Shown here: in pieces, positions 7,900-17,155 of the stretch
Numbering within the stretch: the first letter of the stretch is position 1
Layout: every line of letters starts with the position of its first letter
NCBI RefSeq assembly: GCF_004634195.1
Contig: NZ_SKBP01000011.1
Location: 1 to 64,000 of the forward strand
Reading direction: 5' to 3'
Source: Flavobacterium salilacus subsp. salilacus
Lineage (GTDB): Bacteria > Bacteroidota > Bacteroidia > Flavobacteriales > Flavobacteriaceae
DNA length: 64,000 nucleotides
Notes under the pieces: model-generated
Databases searched by the model: none
What the model was told of the DNA's origin: nothing
Seen by the model: only the letters and a program-made list of their open reading frames with translations
Position numbers and translations under genes: made by a program

Positions 7900-10776
7900 T
7901 TGTTTTATGTTGGTAAACTACCTATAATCGGATTTTTATTATTTAAAGCATTGAATTTACGTAATTGGCTCTTTTTTGTTTTTCTGATATATTCAGTTAA
8001 CCTGCAAGCGCAGCATCTTAATAAGTTGTTCGTGGATGTTGACTATGATGTCAAAGTGCTTAAGGTAAGGCAGGAAATTACTTTTCATAACCAGTCACAA
8101 GATACACTGAACAGTTTTGTGCTTAATGACTGGAATAATGCCTATTCGGATAAAAACAGCCCTCTTGCCAAACGTTTTTCGGATGAGTTTGTTCGCGCTT
8201 TTCATCTCGCTAAAGATCATGAACGCGGCAGCACAGATGTTTTTTCGATAATAGACCAAAACGGACGTTCGCTACACTGGCAAAGACCCGAAAAGCATCC
8301 TGATATTATAACGGTTCAGCTAAAAAATCCTATTTATCCCAATCGTAAATTCAGTTTTTTTATACGATATACCGTAAAAATACCCCACGCCAAGTTTACA
8401 AAATTTGGTTATGATGATAACGGCAGTTTTACCCTGAAAGATTGGTACTTATCCCCTGCCCGATTAGATAACGGAAATTTTGCCCTGTATAGTAACGAAA
8501 ATCTTGATGATATAGCCAATGCCATAAGCGACTATGAGTTAACCCTTAGTGTGCCGCGTGATATGGTTGTAACATCCGATCTTTATATAGGTAATAAAAC
8601 AGACAAAGGCGCTACAATAGAGTATTTTCTTATCGGGAAACAGTTTAATAATTTTAACTTGTCACTTGAAAAAGAAAAAAGTTATGAAGTATATCGTAAT
8701 TCAGTTGCCGAAATAAGCACTAATCTTAACGACAACAGGGTTACCGATATTCAAAAAACCCTGCTGATAGATAATATTACTCGTTTTGCAGCAGATAAAC
8801 TGGGACGGTACCCCAATGGCAAAATCATGGTTACGCAGGTAGATTATGACCGTAACCCTGTATATGGGCTAAACCAACTGCCCTCTTTTTTAAGACCGTT
8901 TCCCGACTCGTTTCAGTTCGAAATGCGTTTTTTAAAAACCTACCTCTATGCCAATTTAAAGAATACTTTAAAACTCGACCCCCGAAAAGATGCCTGGATA
9001 TATGATGCCATACAAATGTATGTAATGATGCAATATGTACAGGAATTTCATCCTGATAAGAAAATGATGGGAAACCTGGCTGATTGGGGTATATTGAAAG
9101 GGCATCATCTTTTTCAGCTCGACTTTAACGATAAATACAACTACCTGTACTTGCTGATGGCACGCAGAAATTCAGATCAGCCTATTGGGGATCCGAAAAA
9201 TGAAATGATAAAATTTAATGAGCAAATAGCAGGCAGATACCGCGCCGGGCTCAGTATGGCTTATCTTGATGATTATCTTAATAATAACTCTGTAGAGCAG
9301 GCTATTACAGAATTTTATCAACTGAATGCAAAACAGCAAACGGACAGAAGTGATTTTGAAGCATTATTAAAAGCCAAGACCGATAAAGACATCGACTGGT
9401 TTTTTGATACTGTTATTGATACTCATAATCTTATTGATTATAAATTTGGATGCACCAAGCAAAAAAACGACTCTGTACAGGTAAAAATAAAAAATCGTAC
9501 AGGTACTAACGTGCCCATAGCCTTATACGGATTGCATAATGACACTGTAGTTTTTAAAAAATGGCTTGAAAATGTAAAAGTTGATACTACGCTCACCATT
9601 GCATCGGGCAACGCAGACAGGCTGGCTCTTAACTATAATAATGAAGCCCCCGAATATAACCTGCGAAACAACTGGAAAAAGCTTAACAGTTGGTTGCCCC
9701 ACCAAAAACCTTTTAAGTTTACCTTTTTTCAGGATATAGAAGACCCGAGGTACAATCAGATATTTTATGTACCCAGTTTTACCTTCAATTTATATGACGG
9801 TTTTTCGCCCGGCTTACGGTTTCATAATAAATCATTGCTCGAAAAACCCATTATTTTTGATATAGAGCCTACCTATTCTACAAAAACGGGTACACTTATA
9901 GGCTCTTTTTCACTCATGTTTAATAATTATGTCCGAGATGAAGAACTTTATAATGTAAGATACTTTCTTAGCGGTTCTACCTATCACTATACACCCGATG
10001 CCCAATATTTAAAGTTTGTTCCTGCCGTACAGTTTAGGCTGCGGGATGATGATTTAAGAAAAAACAAAAAGCAATTTATTACCCTCCGTCAGGTAATGGT
10101 ACAAAGAGAACGTTCTTTATATGTTGTAACTGATGAGCAAAACGAAAATTATTCTGTTTTTAATGCGCGCTACACCAAATATGAATCGGAAATTACAAAA
10201 CATTACAGCTTTAATACAGATGTACAGATAGCCAATTCTTTTGGCAAAATATCAGGCGAAATAGAGTTTAGAAGGCTATTTAATAACAACAGACAAATAA
10301 ATATTCGTTTATTTGCAGGAGCTTTTATGTACAGAGGCACAAAATCTGAGTTTTTCAGTTTCGGACTCGACCGCCCTACTGATTATCTGTTCGATTATAA
10401 TTTTTACGGACGTTCAGAAAGCAGCGGTCTATTCAGTCAACAATATATAATGGCAGAAGGAGGATTCAAATCAATGTTTGATACACGCTATGCCAACCAG
10501 TGGATGACTACCATAAACGGCGGTTTTAATATATGGAACTGGATAGAGGTATATGGCGATGCCGGATTATTTAAAAACCAGTACAGTAATACCCAATTTG
10601 TTTATGACAGCGGTATAAGGCTTAACTTACTTCCTGACTATTTTGAGCTTTATTTTCCTGTATATTCGAGCAACGGACTTGAGTTTGAAAACGGAAATTA
10701 TAGCGAGAAAATACGCTTTGTGGTAACCATAAGTCCCGGTACACTCATAAACCTTTTCACCCGAAAATGGTTTTAG
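7900..10776 (+). CDS. M1-aminopeptidase-like domain fused to an outer-membrane beta-barrel
   Basis: 958 residues from the first ATG; a TTG at 7951 would give a tidier signal peptide (NLRNWLFFVFLIYSVNLQAQ), so the start is uncertain. Residues about 40-260 look like the N-terminal beta domain of M1 peptidases, and about 280-500 like the helical catalytic region. I find no HExxH zinc motif there, so it is probably not an active gluzincin. From about 600 to the end are alternating strands rich in aromatic residues, ending in RKWF, with a final Phe as in outer-membrane barrels. It has no close downstream partner. A role in periplasmic peptide handling or barrel-anchored scaffolding is possible but unproven. 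Confidence 0.7.
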   Translation: MFYVGKLPIIGFLLFKALNLRNWLFFVFLIYSVNLQAQHLNKLFVDVDYDVKVLKVRQEITFHNQSQDTLNSFVLNDWNNAYSDKNSPLAKRFSDEFVRAFHLAKDHERGSTDVFSIIDQNGRSLHWQRPEKHPDIITVQLKNPIYPNRKFSFFIRYTVKIPHAKFTKFGYDDNGSFTLKDWYLSPARLDNGNFALYSNENLDDIANAISDYELTLSVPRDMVVTSDLYIGNKTDKGATIEYFLIGKQFNNFNLSLEKEKSYEVYRNSVAEISTNLNDNRVTDIQKTLLIDNITRFAADKLGRYPNGKIMVTQVDYDRNPVYGLNQLPSFLRPFPDSFQFEMRFLKTYLYANLKNTLKLDPRKDAWIYDAIQMYVMMQYVQEFHPDKKMMGNLADWGILKGHHLFQLDFNDKYNYLYLLMARRNSDQPIGDPKNEMIKFNEQIAGRYRAGLSMAYLDDYLNNNSVEQAITEFYQLNAKQQTDRSDFEALLKAKTDKDIDWFFDTVIDTHNLIDYKFGCTKQKNDSVQVKIKNRTGTNVPIALYGLHNDTVVFKKWLENVKVDTTLTIASGNADRLALNYNNEAPEYNLRNNWKKLNSWLPHQKPFKFTFFQDIEDPRYNQIFYVPSFTFNLYDGFSPGLRFHNKSLLEKPIIFDIEPTYSTKTGTLIGSFSLMFNNYVRDEELYNVRYFLSGSTYHYTPDAQYLKFVPAVQFRLRDDDLRKNKKQFITLRQVMVQRERSLYVVTDEQNENYSVFNARYTKYESEITKHYSFNTDVQIANSFGKISGEIEFRRLFNNNRQINIRLFAGAFMYRGTKSEFFSFGLDRPTDYLFDYNFYGRSESSGLFSQQYIMAEGGFKSMFDTRYANQWMTTINGGFNIWNWIEVYGDAGLFKNQYSNTQFVYDSGIRLNLLPDYFELYFPVYSSNGLEFENGNYSEKIRFVVTISPGTLINLFTRKWF

Positions 10777-10943
10777 TGTAATTATTGTACAGAATGTTTT
10801 ATATGAACTAAAAAATATACAATCTGTATTTTTAAACCTACTTTGTTACATTTTACACATCAAAATAGAGTAATGAAGTTAGTTTATTAATAAAAATGAA
10901 ATCATTTTTTAACACTGGGTTACTAATATTTAATTCTTTTATT

Positions 10944-10951
10944 TAAATTTG
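10944..10951 (+). promoter_or_regulatory. -7 box (TAAATTTG) of the E1 dehydrogenase gene
   Basis: Exact TAnnTTTG match 22 bp before the ATG at 10973, predicting transcription from about 10958. Confidence 0.45.
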
Positions 10952-10972
10952 TAGCTATACAACCCGTATTTT

Positions 10973-13378
10973 ATGACAGAGACAGAAACAAAAAAATCAC
11001 TTTCGTTTAAAGATTTTAAAGCCCAAGTGCTTAATGATTATAAAATTGCCGTAATCAGTAGAGAATGCAGCCTATTAGGACGTAAAGAAGTACTGACGGG
11101 AAAAGCAAAATTTGGTATTTTTGGCGATGGCAAAGAAGTTCCGCAACTTGCTATGGCTAAAGCTTTTAAAAACGGTGATTTCAGGTCGGGCTACTATCGC
11201 GATCAAACCTTTATGATGGCTATAGGGCAACTTACAGTACAGCAATTTTTTGCAGGACTGTACGGACATAGTGATTTGGCACACGACCCAATGTCGGCAG
11301 GAAGGCAAATGGGCGGGCATTTTGCCACGCACAGTCTTGACGAAAACGGAAACTGGAAAAACCTGACTGCTCAAAAAAATTCAAGTGCGGATATATCGCC
11401 TACCGCCGGGCAAATGCCGCGACTATTAGGACTGGCACAGGCATCAAAAATATACCGAAATGTATCGGGGATAGAAAATAAAACCAATTTTTCTATAAAC
11501 GGTAACGAAATTGCTTGGGGTACTATTGGTAATGCCAGTACATCCGAAGGATTATTTTTCGAAACTATAAATGCCGCCGGCGTACTGCAGGTACCTATGG
11601 TAATAAGTGTTTGGGATGACGAATACGGCATCTCTGTACATGCACGCCATCAAACTACAAAAGAAAATATCTCTGAAATATTAAAAGGTTTTCAGCGTGA
11701 CGAAGACACAAAGGGCTACGAAATAATAAAAGTAAAAGGTTGGGATTATGCCGAATTGGTTTCGGCTTACGAAAAAGCAGCTACCATTGCCCGCGAAGAA
11801 CACGTACCGGTACTTATACATGTTTATGAGCTAACACAGCCACAGGGACACTCTACATCAGGCTCACACGAGCGTTATAAAGATGCCGACCGCCTCTCGT
11901 GGGAAAGCGAATATGACTGTATAGCCCAAATGAAAAAATGGATGTTGGAAAACAACATTGCTGAGAATGAAGAACTTGAAGCAATAGATAAAGAAGCTAA
12001 GAAAGACGTACTGGAAGGTAAAAAAGCTGCATGGTATGCCTTTACTACCCCTGCTAAGGAAGAACAAAAAGAACTTGTTGCCGTACTGAATTCTATTGCT
12101 CAAAATAGTGAAAACAAAGTTTTTATAGAAAAATATGCTAATGAACTTGCCGCTATTAAAGAGCCTATACGAAAAGAACTGCTGGTAACCGCACGAAAAG
12201 TACTTAGGCTTATAGCAAAAGAAAGCGGAAGGGCTACAATAGCACAATGGATAAAAGATTATACCGAAAAAATACAACCAAAATTCAGTTCACATTTATT
12301 CTCGCAGTCCGACAAAAATGTATTCAGCGTAAGCGAAGTACACCCTGAATATAAAGAAGGGGCGGAAGAAGTTGACGGACGCGTTATTATGCGTGATAAT
12401 TTCGACGCTATTTTTACCAAACACCCTGAAGCATTAGTATTTGGTGAGGATTGTGGTAACATAGGCGATGTAAACCAAGGACTTGAGGGTATGCAGGAAA
12501 AGTATGGGGACTTTAGGGTTTGCGATGCGGGCATACGCGAAGCTACCATATTAGGTCAGGGAATTGGTATGGCTATGCGAGGCTTACGCCCTATTGCCGA
12601 AATACAGTATCTTGATTATTTATTATATGCTATACAAATTATGAGCGATGACCTTGCTACGTTACAATACCGTACAGCAGGCAGGCAAAAAGCTCCTTTA
12701 ATTATACGTACACGCGGTCACAGGCTGGAAGGTATATGGCACTCCGGCTCGCCAATGGGCATGATTATTAATGCACTAAGAGGCGTGCATGTATTGGTAC
12801 CTCGTAACATGACTAAAGCTGCCGGTTTTTATAACACACTTTTGGATACTGATGAGCCTGCTCTTGTAGTGGAATGCCTTAACGGGTATCGACTTAAAGA
12901 AAAAATGCCTGTAAACATGGGCGAGTTTAAAACACCTATCGGTGTTGTTGAAACGATTAAAGAAGGTACTGATATCACACTGGTATCCTACGGTTCTACC
13001 CTGCGCCTTGTGGAGCAGGCTGCAAAAGAACTTATGGAAATTGGTATTGATGCTGAAATTATAGATATACAGTCATTACTGCCTTTTGATATCAATAATG
13101 ATATTGTAAAAAGCATAGCAAAAACCAACAGATTACTGGTAATTGATGAAGATGTACCGGGTGGTGCTTCGGCATTTATCATGCAGCAAGTACTTGATGT
13201 ACAAAATGCATACAGATACCTGGACAGCAAACCTGAAACGCTTACAGCAAAAGCGCACCGCCCTGCTTATGGCACTGACGGGGATTATTTCTCGAAACCA
13301 TCTGCAGAGGATATTTACGAAAAAGTGTATGCTATAATGCATGAGGTTAAACCTAGTAAATACCCAGCATTATATTAA
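10973..13378 (+). CDS. 2-oxoacid dehydrogenase E1, fused alpha and beta subunits (branched-chain type)
   Basis: An 801-residue thiamine-diphosphate enzyme that decarboxylates 2-oxoacids and passes the acyl group to an E2 lipoyl protein. Residues about 1-400 are the alpha part and about 455-801 the beta part (FGEDCGNIGDVNQG, AIREATILGQGIG-like block, transketolase C-terminal domain DIQSLLPFD). In most bacteria these are separate genes; fusion is common in Bacteroidota. The ThDP motif normally GDG is GNA here (N187) followed by STSEG, with WDDEYGIS as the second half. The best guess for substrate is branched-chain 2-oxoacids. E2 is not in the window; an E3 is at 46923. A bidirectional terminator follows. 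Confidence 0.9.
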   Translation: MTETETKKSLSFKDFKAQVLNDYKIAVISRECSLLGRKEVLTGKAKFGIFGDGKEVPQLAMAKAFKNGDFRSGYYRDQTFMMAIGQLTVQQFFAGLYGHSDLAHDPMSAGRQMGGHFATHSLDENGNWKNLTAQKNSSADISPTAGQMPRLLGLAQASKIYRNVSGIENKTNFSINGNEIAWGTIGNASTSEGLFFETINAAGVLQVPMVISVWDDEYGISVHARHQTTKENISEILKGFQRDEDTKGYEIIKVKGWDYAELVSAYEKAATIAREEHVPVLIHVYELTQPQGHSTSGSHERYKDADRLSWESEYDCIAQMKKWMLENNIAENEELEAIDKEAKKDVLEGKKAAWYAFTTPAKEEQKELVAVLNSIAQNSENKVFIEKYANELAAIKEPIRKELLVTARKVLRLIAKESGRATIAQWIKDYTEKIQPKFSSHLFSQSDKNVFSVSEVHPEYKEGAEEVDGRVIMRDNFDAIFTKHPEALVFGEDCGNIGDVNQGLEGMQEKYGDFRVCDAGIREATILGQGIGMAMRGLRPIAEIQYLDYLLYAIQIMSDDLATLQYRTAGRQKAPLIIRTRGHRLEGIWHSGSPMGMIINALRGVHVLVPRNMTKAAGFYNTLLDTDEPALVVECLNGYRLKEKMPVNMGEFKTPIGVVETIKEGTDITLVSYGSTLRLVEQAAKELMEIGIDAEIIDIQSLLPFDINNDIVKSIAKTNRLLVIDEDVPGGASAFIMQQVLDVQNAYRYLDSKPETLTAKAHRPAYGTDGDYFSKPSAEDIYEKVYAIMHEVKPSKYPALY

Positions 13379-13397
13379 AATCAAAAACATATATAAC

Positions 13398-13428
13398 AAA
13401 AAATCCCTGCTGATAGCAGGGATTTTTT
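13398..13428. terminator. Bidirectional intrinsic terminator
   Basis: The stem AAATCCCTGC / GCAGGGATTT with loop TGATA is flanked by A and T runs, so it can serve both the E1 gene and the convergent aldehyde dehydrogenase. Confidence 0.85.
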
Positions 13429-13445
13429 ATTACTAAGTAATCATA

Positions 13446-14807
13446 TTACTTTATATATACTGTTTTTACATTTACAAACTCTTTAATTCCGTTTTCGGCA
13501 AGCTCGCGCCCGTAACCCGATTTTTTAACTCCGCCAAATGGCAATGCAGGGTCTGATTTTACCAGTGCGTTTATAAATACGGCGCCTTCTTCAAAAAGAT
13601 GTATTTTCTTTTTAATTGCTTCTCTATCCTCTGTAAAAATGGTAACCCCCAGCCCAAACTCAGTACCGTTACTTAGCTCGACAGCTTCTTCAAAAGTATC
13701 GAATGGTATCACAGGTGCTACAGGTCCGAATACTTCTTCATTAAATACAGGCATATCCGTAGTAATATCAGTCATTATAGTTGGCGTATAAAAAGCATTA
13801 TCTCTTTTACCGCCTATAACTATTTTCGCCCCCATCTCTACCGATTTTACAACTTGTTTCTCAATCTCTTCGGCAAGATCCACTCTTGCCAATGGTCCAA
13901 TATCAGCATCTTCCTCCATTGGGTTACCTGTTTTTAATGCCTGTACTGCTGTTTTAAATTTATCAATAAATACGTCATATATAGATTGATGTACTAAAAA
14001 TCGTTTGGCTGCAATACAGCTCTGTCCTGTATTTTGCATTCGTGCGGTAACGGCAGTGGCAACCGCTTTTTCAATATCGGCATCTTTCAGTACTATAAAG
14101 GCATTACTGCCCCCCAATTCTAATACTGATTTTTTTATAAGCCCGGCTGCTTTTGAGGCTACAGATGCGCCTGCTTTTTCACTCCCCGTTAACGATACAG
14201 CCTTTATAAAGGGTAAGTCTATTATATTTGCCACTTGCTCTCCTGATATAAGAAGGTTCTTATACGTTCCCTCCGGAAAACCTGCATCTATAAACAATTT
14301 TTCTAATAATATACCGCATCCTGCAACGTTTGAGGCATGCTTTAGCACTACGGTATTACCTGCTATTATTGACGGAATGGCAAACCGAAATACTTGCCAG
14401 TAAGGAAAATTCCATGGCATAACACCAAGAATAACACCAAGAGGCTCAAATGTTACAAAACTTTCTGTTCCATCGGTTTTAATAGTATGTGGCGACAAAA
14501 AATTTAATGCATTTTCTAAATAATACTTACATAGCAAAATACACTTCTCAACTTCGGCAACAGACTGTTTTATTGGCTTTCCCATCTCTAAAGTACATTG
14601 TTTTGCCAGTGCATCTTTATTTTTTGATAATGTATATATTAAATTTTCAATAAGTTTTAGCCTGTCATGTAAGCTGTAAGTTTTCCAAACATTAAAAGTG
14701 CTCTTACTTGCTTCGCAGTAAGAAACAGCCTGAATATCAGTAATATATTGATATTCAGATAAAAAAGTTAGATTAAAAGGATTTGTATTTGAAAACATTT
14801 TATACAT
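13446..14807 (-). CDS. NAD(P)-dependent aldehyde dehydrogenase, succinate-semialdehyde type
   Basis: 453 residues covering the whole aldehyde dehydrogenase fold. The catalytic cysteine is C264 in NTGQSCIAAKRF and the general base is E231 in LELGGSN. The cofactor loop FIKAVSLTGSEKAGASV is present. The layout PWNFPYWQVFRFAIP and the C-terminal PFGGVKKSGYGRE are typical of the short GabD/Sad-like bacterial subgroup. It probably oxidises succinate semialdehyde or a similar small aldehyde to the acid. ATG at 14807 is used; an internal ATG at 14798 is equally possible. No neighbouring gene of GABA metabolism is seen. Confidence 0.88.
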   Translation of the reverse strand: MYKMFSNTNPFNLTFLSEYQYITDIQAVSYCEASKSTFNVWKTYSLHDRLKLIENLIYTLSKNKDALAKQCTLEMGKPIKQSVAEVEKCILLCKYYLENALNFLSPHTIKTDGTESFVTFEPLGVILGVMPWNFPYWQVFRFAIPSIIAGNTVVLKHASNVAGCGILLEKLFIDAGFPEGTYKNLLISGEQVANIIDLPFIKAVSLTGSEKAGASVASKAAGLIKKSVLELGGSNAFIVLKDADIEKAVATAVTARMQNTGQSCIAAKRFLVHQSIYDVFIDKFKTAVQALKTGNPMEEDADIGPLARVDLAEEIEKQVVKSVEMGAKIVIGGKRDNAFYTPTIMTDITTDMPVFNEEVFGPVAPVIPFDTFEEAVELSNGTEFGLGVTIFTEDREAIKKKIHLFEEGAVFINALVKSDPALPFGGVKKSGYGRELAENGIKEFVNVKTVYIK

Positions 14808-14869
14808 TTGTTTGATTAAATTATATGCTAAGTTATAAATATAACAGATATTACTTAAGATAAAATTAT

Positions 14870-14877
14870 TACTTTTA
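14870..14877 (+). promoter_or_regulatory. Probable -7 box (TACTTTTA) of the ompA-like gene
   Basis: Seven of eight positions fit TAnnTTTG. It predicts a leader of about 35 nt before the ATG at 14919. Confidence 0.35.
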
Positions 14878-14918
14878 CGCCAAAATTCGACAATACCAAT
14901 AACAATTAAACAATCATT

Positions 14919-16193
14919 ATGAAGAAAATTGTACTACCCTTATTATTAATTTGCCTGGCATCTGTTGATATGAGCGCGCAGACCGGTTCTAACGACTTCA
15001 ATAAATGGTCTATTGATATTAATGGTGGTGTAAACAAAGCTGCTAATCCTTTTACAGATGGATATCACATGAATGCGAATAATTTATTCCATGCTGATTT
15101 GGGGTTCAGATATATGTTTAACACCAAATTTGGTTTGAAAATTCAAGGAGGCTATGATGTGCTAAATGATGATGGCGAAAATCCAAGCAAAGAGTTTGAA
15201 ACCCAAGTAATTGGTGTAAATTTACAAGGATACGTGAATTTTGGTCGTATAATGGAATTTGAGACATGGACTGACAGAATAAACGTATTGGGGCATTTAG
15301 GGGTAGGTGTTTCTCAAATGAGTAATGATTTGTATGATGGCTCTGACCGTTTAGGGAATTTTATTATCGGTATGGGTATGCAATACAGAATATCTAACCG
15401 AATTGCGCTGAACGCTGATTTTACAATGTATAATAATTTCTCGCAACACAAAACATGGGATGGTGCGGATTATGACAGACAAGGTCGTCAAGGTTTTGAC
15501 AGTACTTTATATAATGGTACCCTTGGTTTATCTATATACTTAGGTAAGCATGAACAACATGCTGACTGGTATATTGATGAAAAATCTGATGAACTTGAAG
15601 ATCTAGAAGACAGACTTGGTGAAATGGAAACCATGATGAACGATTCTGATAAAGATGGTATTCCTGATTATCTTGATTCTGAACCAAATACTATTACAGG
15701 TGTAGCAGTAGACAGCAAAGGAAGAACGATTGACAGAAATAACAATGGTGTTCCTGATGAGTTAGAATCATACATAGAAAATAAAAATACCGAGATAAGA
15801 AATGAGGTTAAAAATGGTACTCTTACCGGATCTACGGGTGGAGGAAGTGTTAAAGACCTAATCAACGGTGGTTACATAAATGTATATTTCGACTTTAACA
15901 GAGATATGCCTAATCAAGAATCTATTAATGGTATTAACTTCCTTCTGAAATATCTTCTTGAAAATCCGACTGCAACGGCTGACGTGATTGGTTATGCAGA
16001 CGAGGTGGGCGATAGTGCCTACAACCAAGATTTATCTAACAGAAGAGCTCAGAATGTTAAACAGATATTAATAGATGCCGGTATAGACGGCTCAAGATTA
16101 AATATTGTTGCAAACGGAGAAGATACAACTATAGGACAGGGTTCGTCAAGTGCAAGAAGAGTTGTAAGAAGAGTAACTTTCATCCTTAAATAA
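14919..16193 (+). CDS. OmpA-family outer-membrane protein
   Basis: 424 residues. Signal peptide MKKIVLPLLLICLASVDMSAQ, then a predicted eight-stranded barrel to about residue 215, with strands such as NKWSIDINGGVNK and LGLSIYLG. A short coiled linker follows (DELEDLEDRLGEMETMM), then a thrombospondin type-3-like calcium motif DSDKDGIPDYLDSEP and a degenerate second one (NNNGVPDEL). The C-terminal OmpA domain (about 300-420) has the peptidoglycan-binding core YFDFNRDMP...VIGYADEVGD...NLSNRRA-like LSNRRAQNV. It ties the outer membrane to the cell wall. A strong terminator follows. Confidence 0.92.
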   Translation: MKKIVLPLLLICLASVDMSAQTGSNDFNKWSIDINGGVNKAANPFTDGYHMNANNLFHADLGFRYMFNTKFGLKIQGGYDVLNDDGENPSKEFETQVIGVNLQGYVNFGRIMEFETWTDRINVLGHLGVGVSQMSNDLYDGSDRLGNFIIGMGMQYRISNRIALNADFTMYNNFSQHKTWDGADYDRQGRQGFDSTLYNGTLGLSIYLGKHEQHADWYIDEKSDELEDLEDRLGEMETMMNDSDKDGIPDYLDSEPNTITGVAVDSKGRTIDRNNNGVPDELESYIENKNTEIRNEVKNGTLTGSTGGGSVKDLINGGYINVYFDFNRDMPNQESINGINFLLKYLLENPTATADVIGYADEVGDSAYNQDLSNRRAQNVKQILIDAGIDGSRLNIVANGEDTTIGQGSSSARRVVRRVTFILK

Positions 16194-16221
16194 GGAATAG
16201 ATAAACTCGAAATAAAATAGT

Positions 16222-16250
16222 AAAACCTCTGCCAAAAGCAGAGGTTTTTT
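16222..16250 (+). terminator. Intrinsic terminator after the ompA-like gene
   Basis: Stem AAAACCTCTGC / GCAGAGGTTTT with a five-base loop, followed by a T run. Confidence 0.85.
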
Positions 16251-16276
16251 TATATCTTTAAAAGAAAAATAAACAA

Positions 16277-16675
16277 ATGGATTTACGAGACAGGAGTATT
16301 CTCGAATTGAGAGGAGAAATACTGGGAGAGATAAACACACAGTCGTCAGATGAAGAAATTTTTCAAAACCGGACTATCCGACCGATATTAAAATTTCAAA
16401 ATGGCTTATTCATTGTTTCTTTTTTAAACTACATTAATAAGCATAAAAGCGATTTTTATAAACTGAGTGTAGAGAAAAAGCTGCTTTTTATAGAAAATGC
16501 CATCCAAAAAGACATCAAGTTCAGGAATGCGCTAAAAGGTATGGTAATAGCAATGTTTACTGCCGATGAGTTTGCCGAATATATTAAAAACTCGTCAAAC
16601 TTAAATAAACGAATGATGAACCTGCTTATTGAGCGACTAAAAGATCAAGTACTTTTGTTAGAACAAACTGTATAA
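16277..16675 (+). CDS. Conserved flavobacterial protein of unknown function
   Basis: 132 residues, mostly helical, with no signal peptide or membrane segment. Recognisable landmarks are MDLRDRSILELRGEI at the start, the central FLNYINKHKSDFYKLS and the conserved-looking KDIKFRNALKGM block. I recall similar short proteins in Flavobacteriaceae, sometimes labelled glyoxalase without visible support; no metal-binding pattern of that family is seen here. It lies between two terminators, so it is its own transcription unit. Function unknown. Confidence 0.75.
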   Translation: MDLRDRSILELRGEILGEINTQSSDEEIFQNRTIRPILKFQNGLFIVSFLNYINKHKSDFYKLSVEKKLLFIENAIQKDIKFRNALKGMVIAMFTADEFAEYIKNSSNLNKRMMNLLIERLKDQVLLLEQTV

Positions 16676-16714
16676 AACAAAAAAGGGTAGCATATGCTAC
16701 CCTTTTTTGTTTTA
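16673..16714. terminator. Perfectly palindromic bidirectional terminator
   Basis: The core AAGGGTAGCATATGCTACCCTT is flanked by A and T runs, giving a perfect 42-bp palindrome that includes the stop codon of the upstream gene. It serves both that gene and the convergent META lipoprotein gene. Confidence 0.85.
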
Positions 16715-16723
16715 GTCTATTTT

Positions 16724-17143
16724 TTATTTTTTAGCAACAAATACCATTACGGGTTTATCATTATCCAAAAAAATTAATTGTTCCTTATTCTTTTTTATAC
16801 CGTTTACCTGATTTAAAGCATTTAAAAATTCACTTTCAGGAACACCGTCGCAATACATTTTAGTCGCAACCATTTTACTGAAAGAAATAGTCCCTTCATC
16901 AGTTAAGTTACTATACGCTCCGCTAAAATTATTACAGCCTGTATTGCCCGATATTCTATTGTCTTCAGTAAAGTTTATATACGGTATTTCCCTGTTAAAT
17001 CCCGATAGCATAACATCATCATTTAGTGATTTTAACTGCCAGGATGTTTCCGTTAAAGCTGATTTAGATATACTTTTGGCACCCCCGCAAGCAGCCAGTA
17101 GAGTGATAACCAATATAAGCCCAAAATATCTTGCTCGTTTCAT
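16724..17143 (-). CDS. META-domain lipoprotein (HslJ-like)
   Basis: 139 residues with a lipoprotein signal whose lipobox is LAAC (Cys near residue 19). The remainder is one META domain: TSWQLKSLND, INFTEDNRISGNTGCNNFSG and KMVATKMYCDG are the usual blocks. HslJ-type proteins are linked to heat or novobiocin tolerance in E. coli, but the biochemical role is unknown. It is the last gene of a leftward cluster, 12 bp after the VWA-like gene, and ends at a bidirectional terminator. Confidence 0.88.
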   Translation of the reverse strand: MKRARYFGLILVITLLAACGGAKSISKSALTETSWQLKSLNDDVMLSGFNREIPYINFTEDNRISGNTGCNNFSGAYSNLTDEGTISFSKMVATKMYCDGVPESEFLNALNQVNGIKKNKEQLIFLDNDKPVMVFVAKK

Positions 17144-17155
17144 ATCTTTTAATTT

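Noticed and set aside
14005..14403. 132-codon ORF on the plus strand
   Set aside because: It is antisense to the aldehyde dehydrogenase, and its composition is that of a mirror frame with no own signals.
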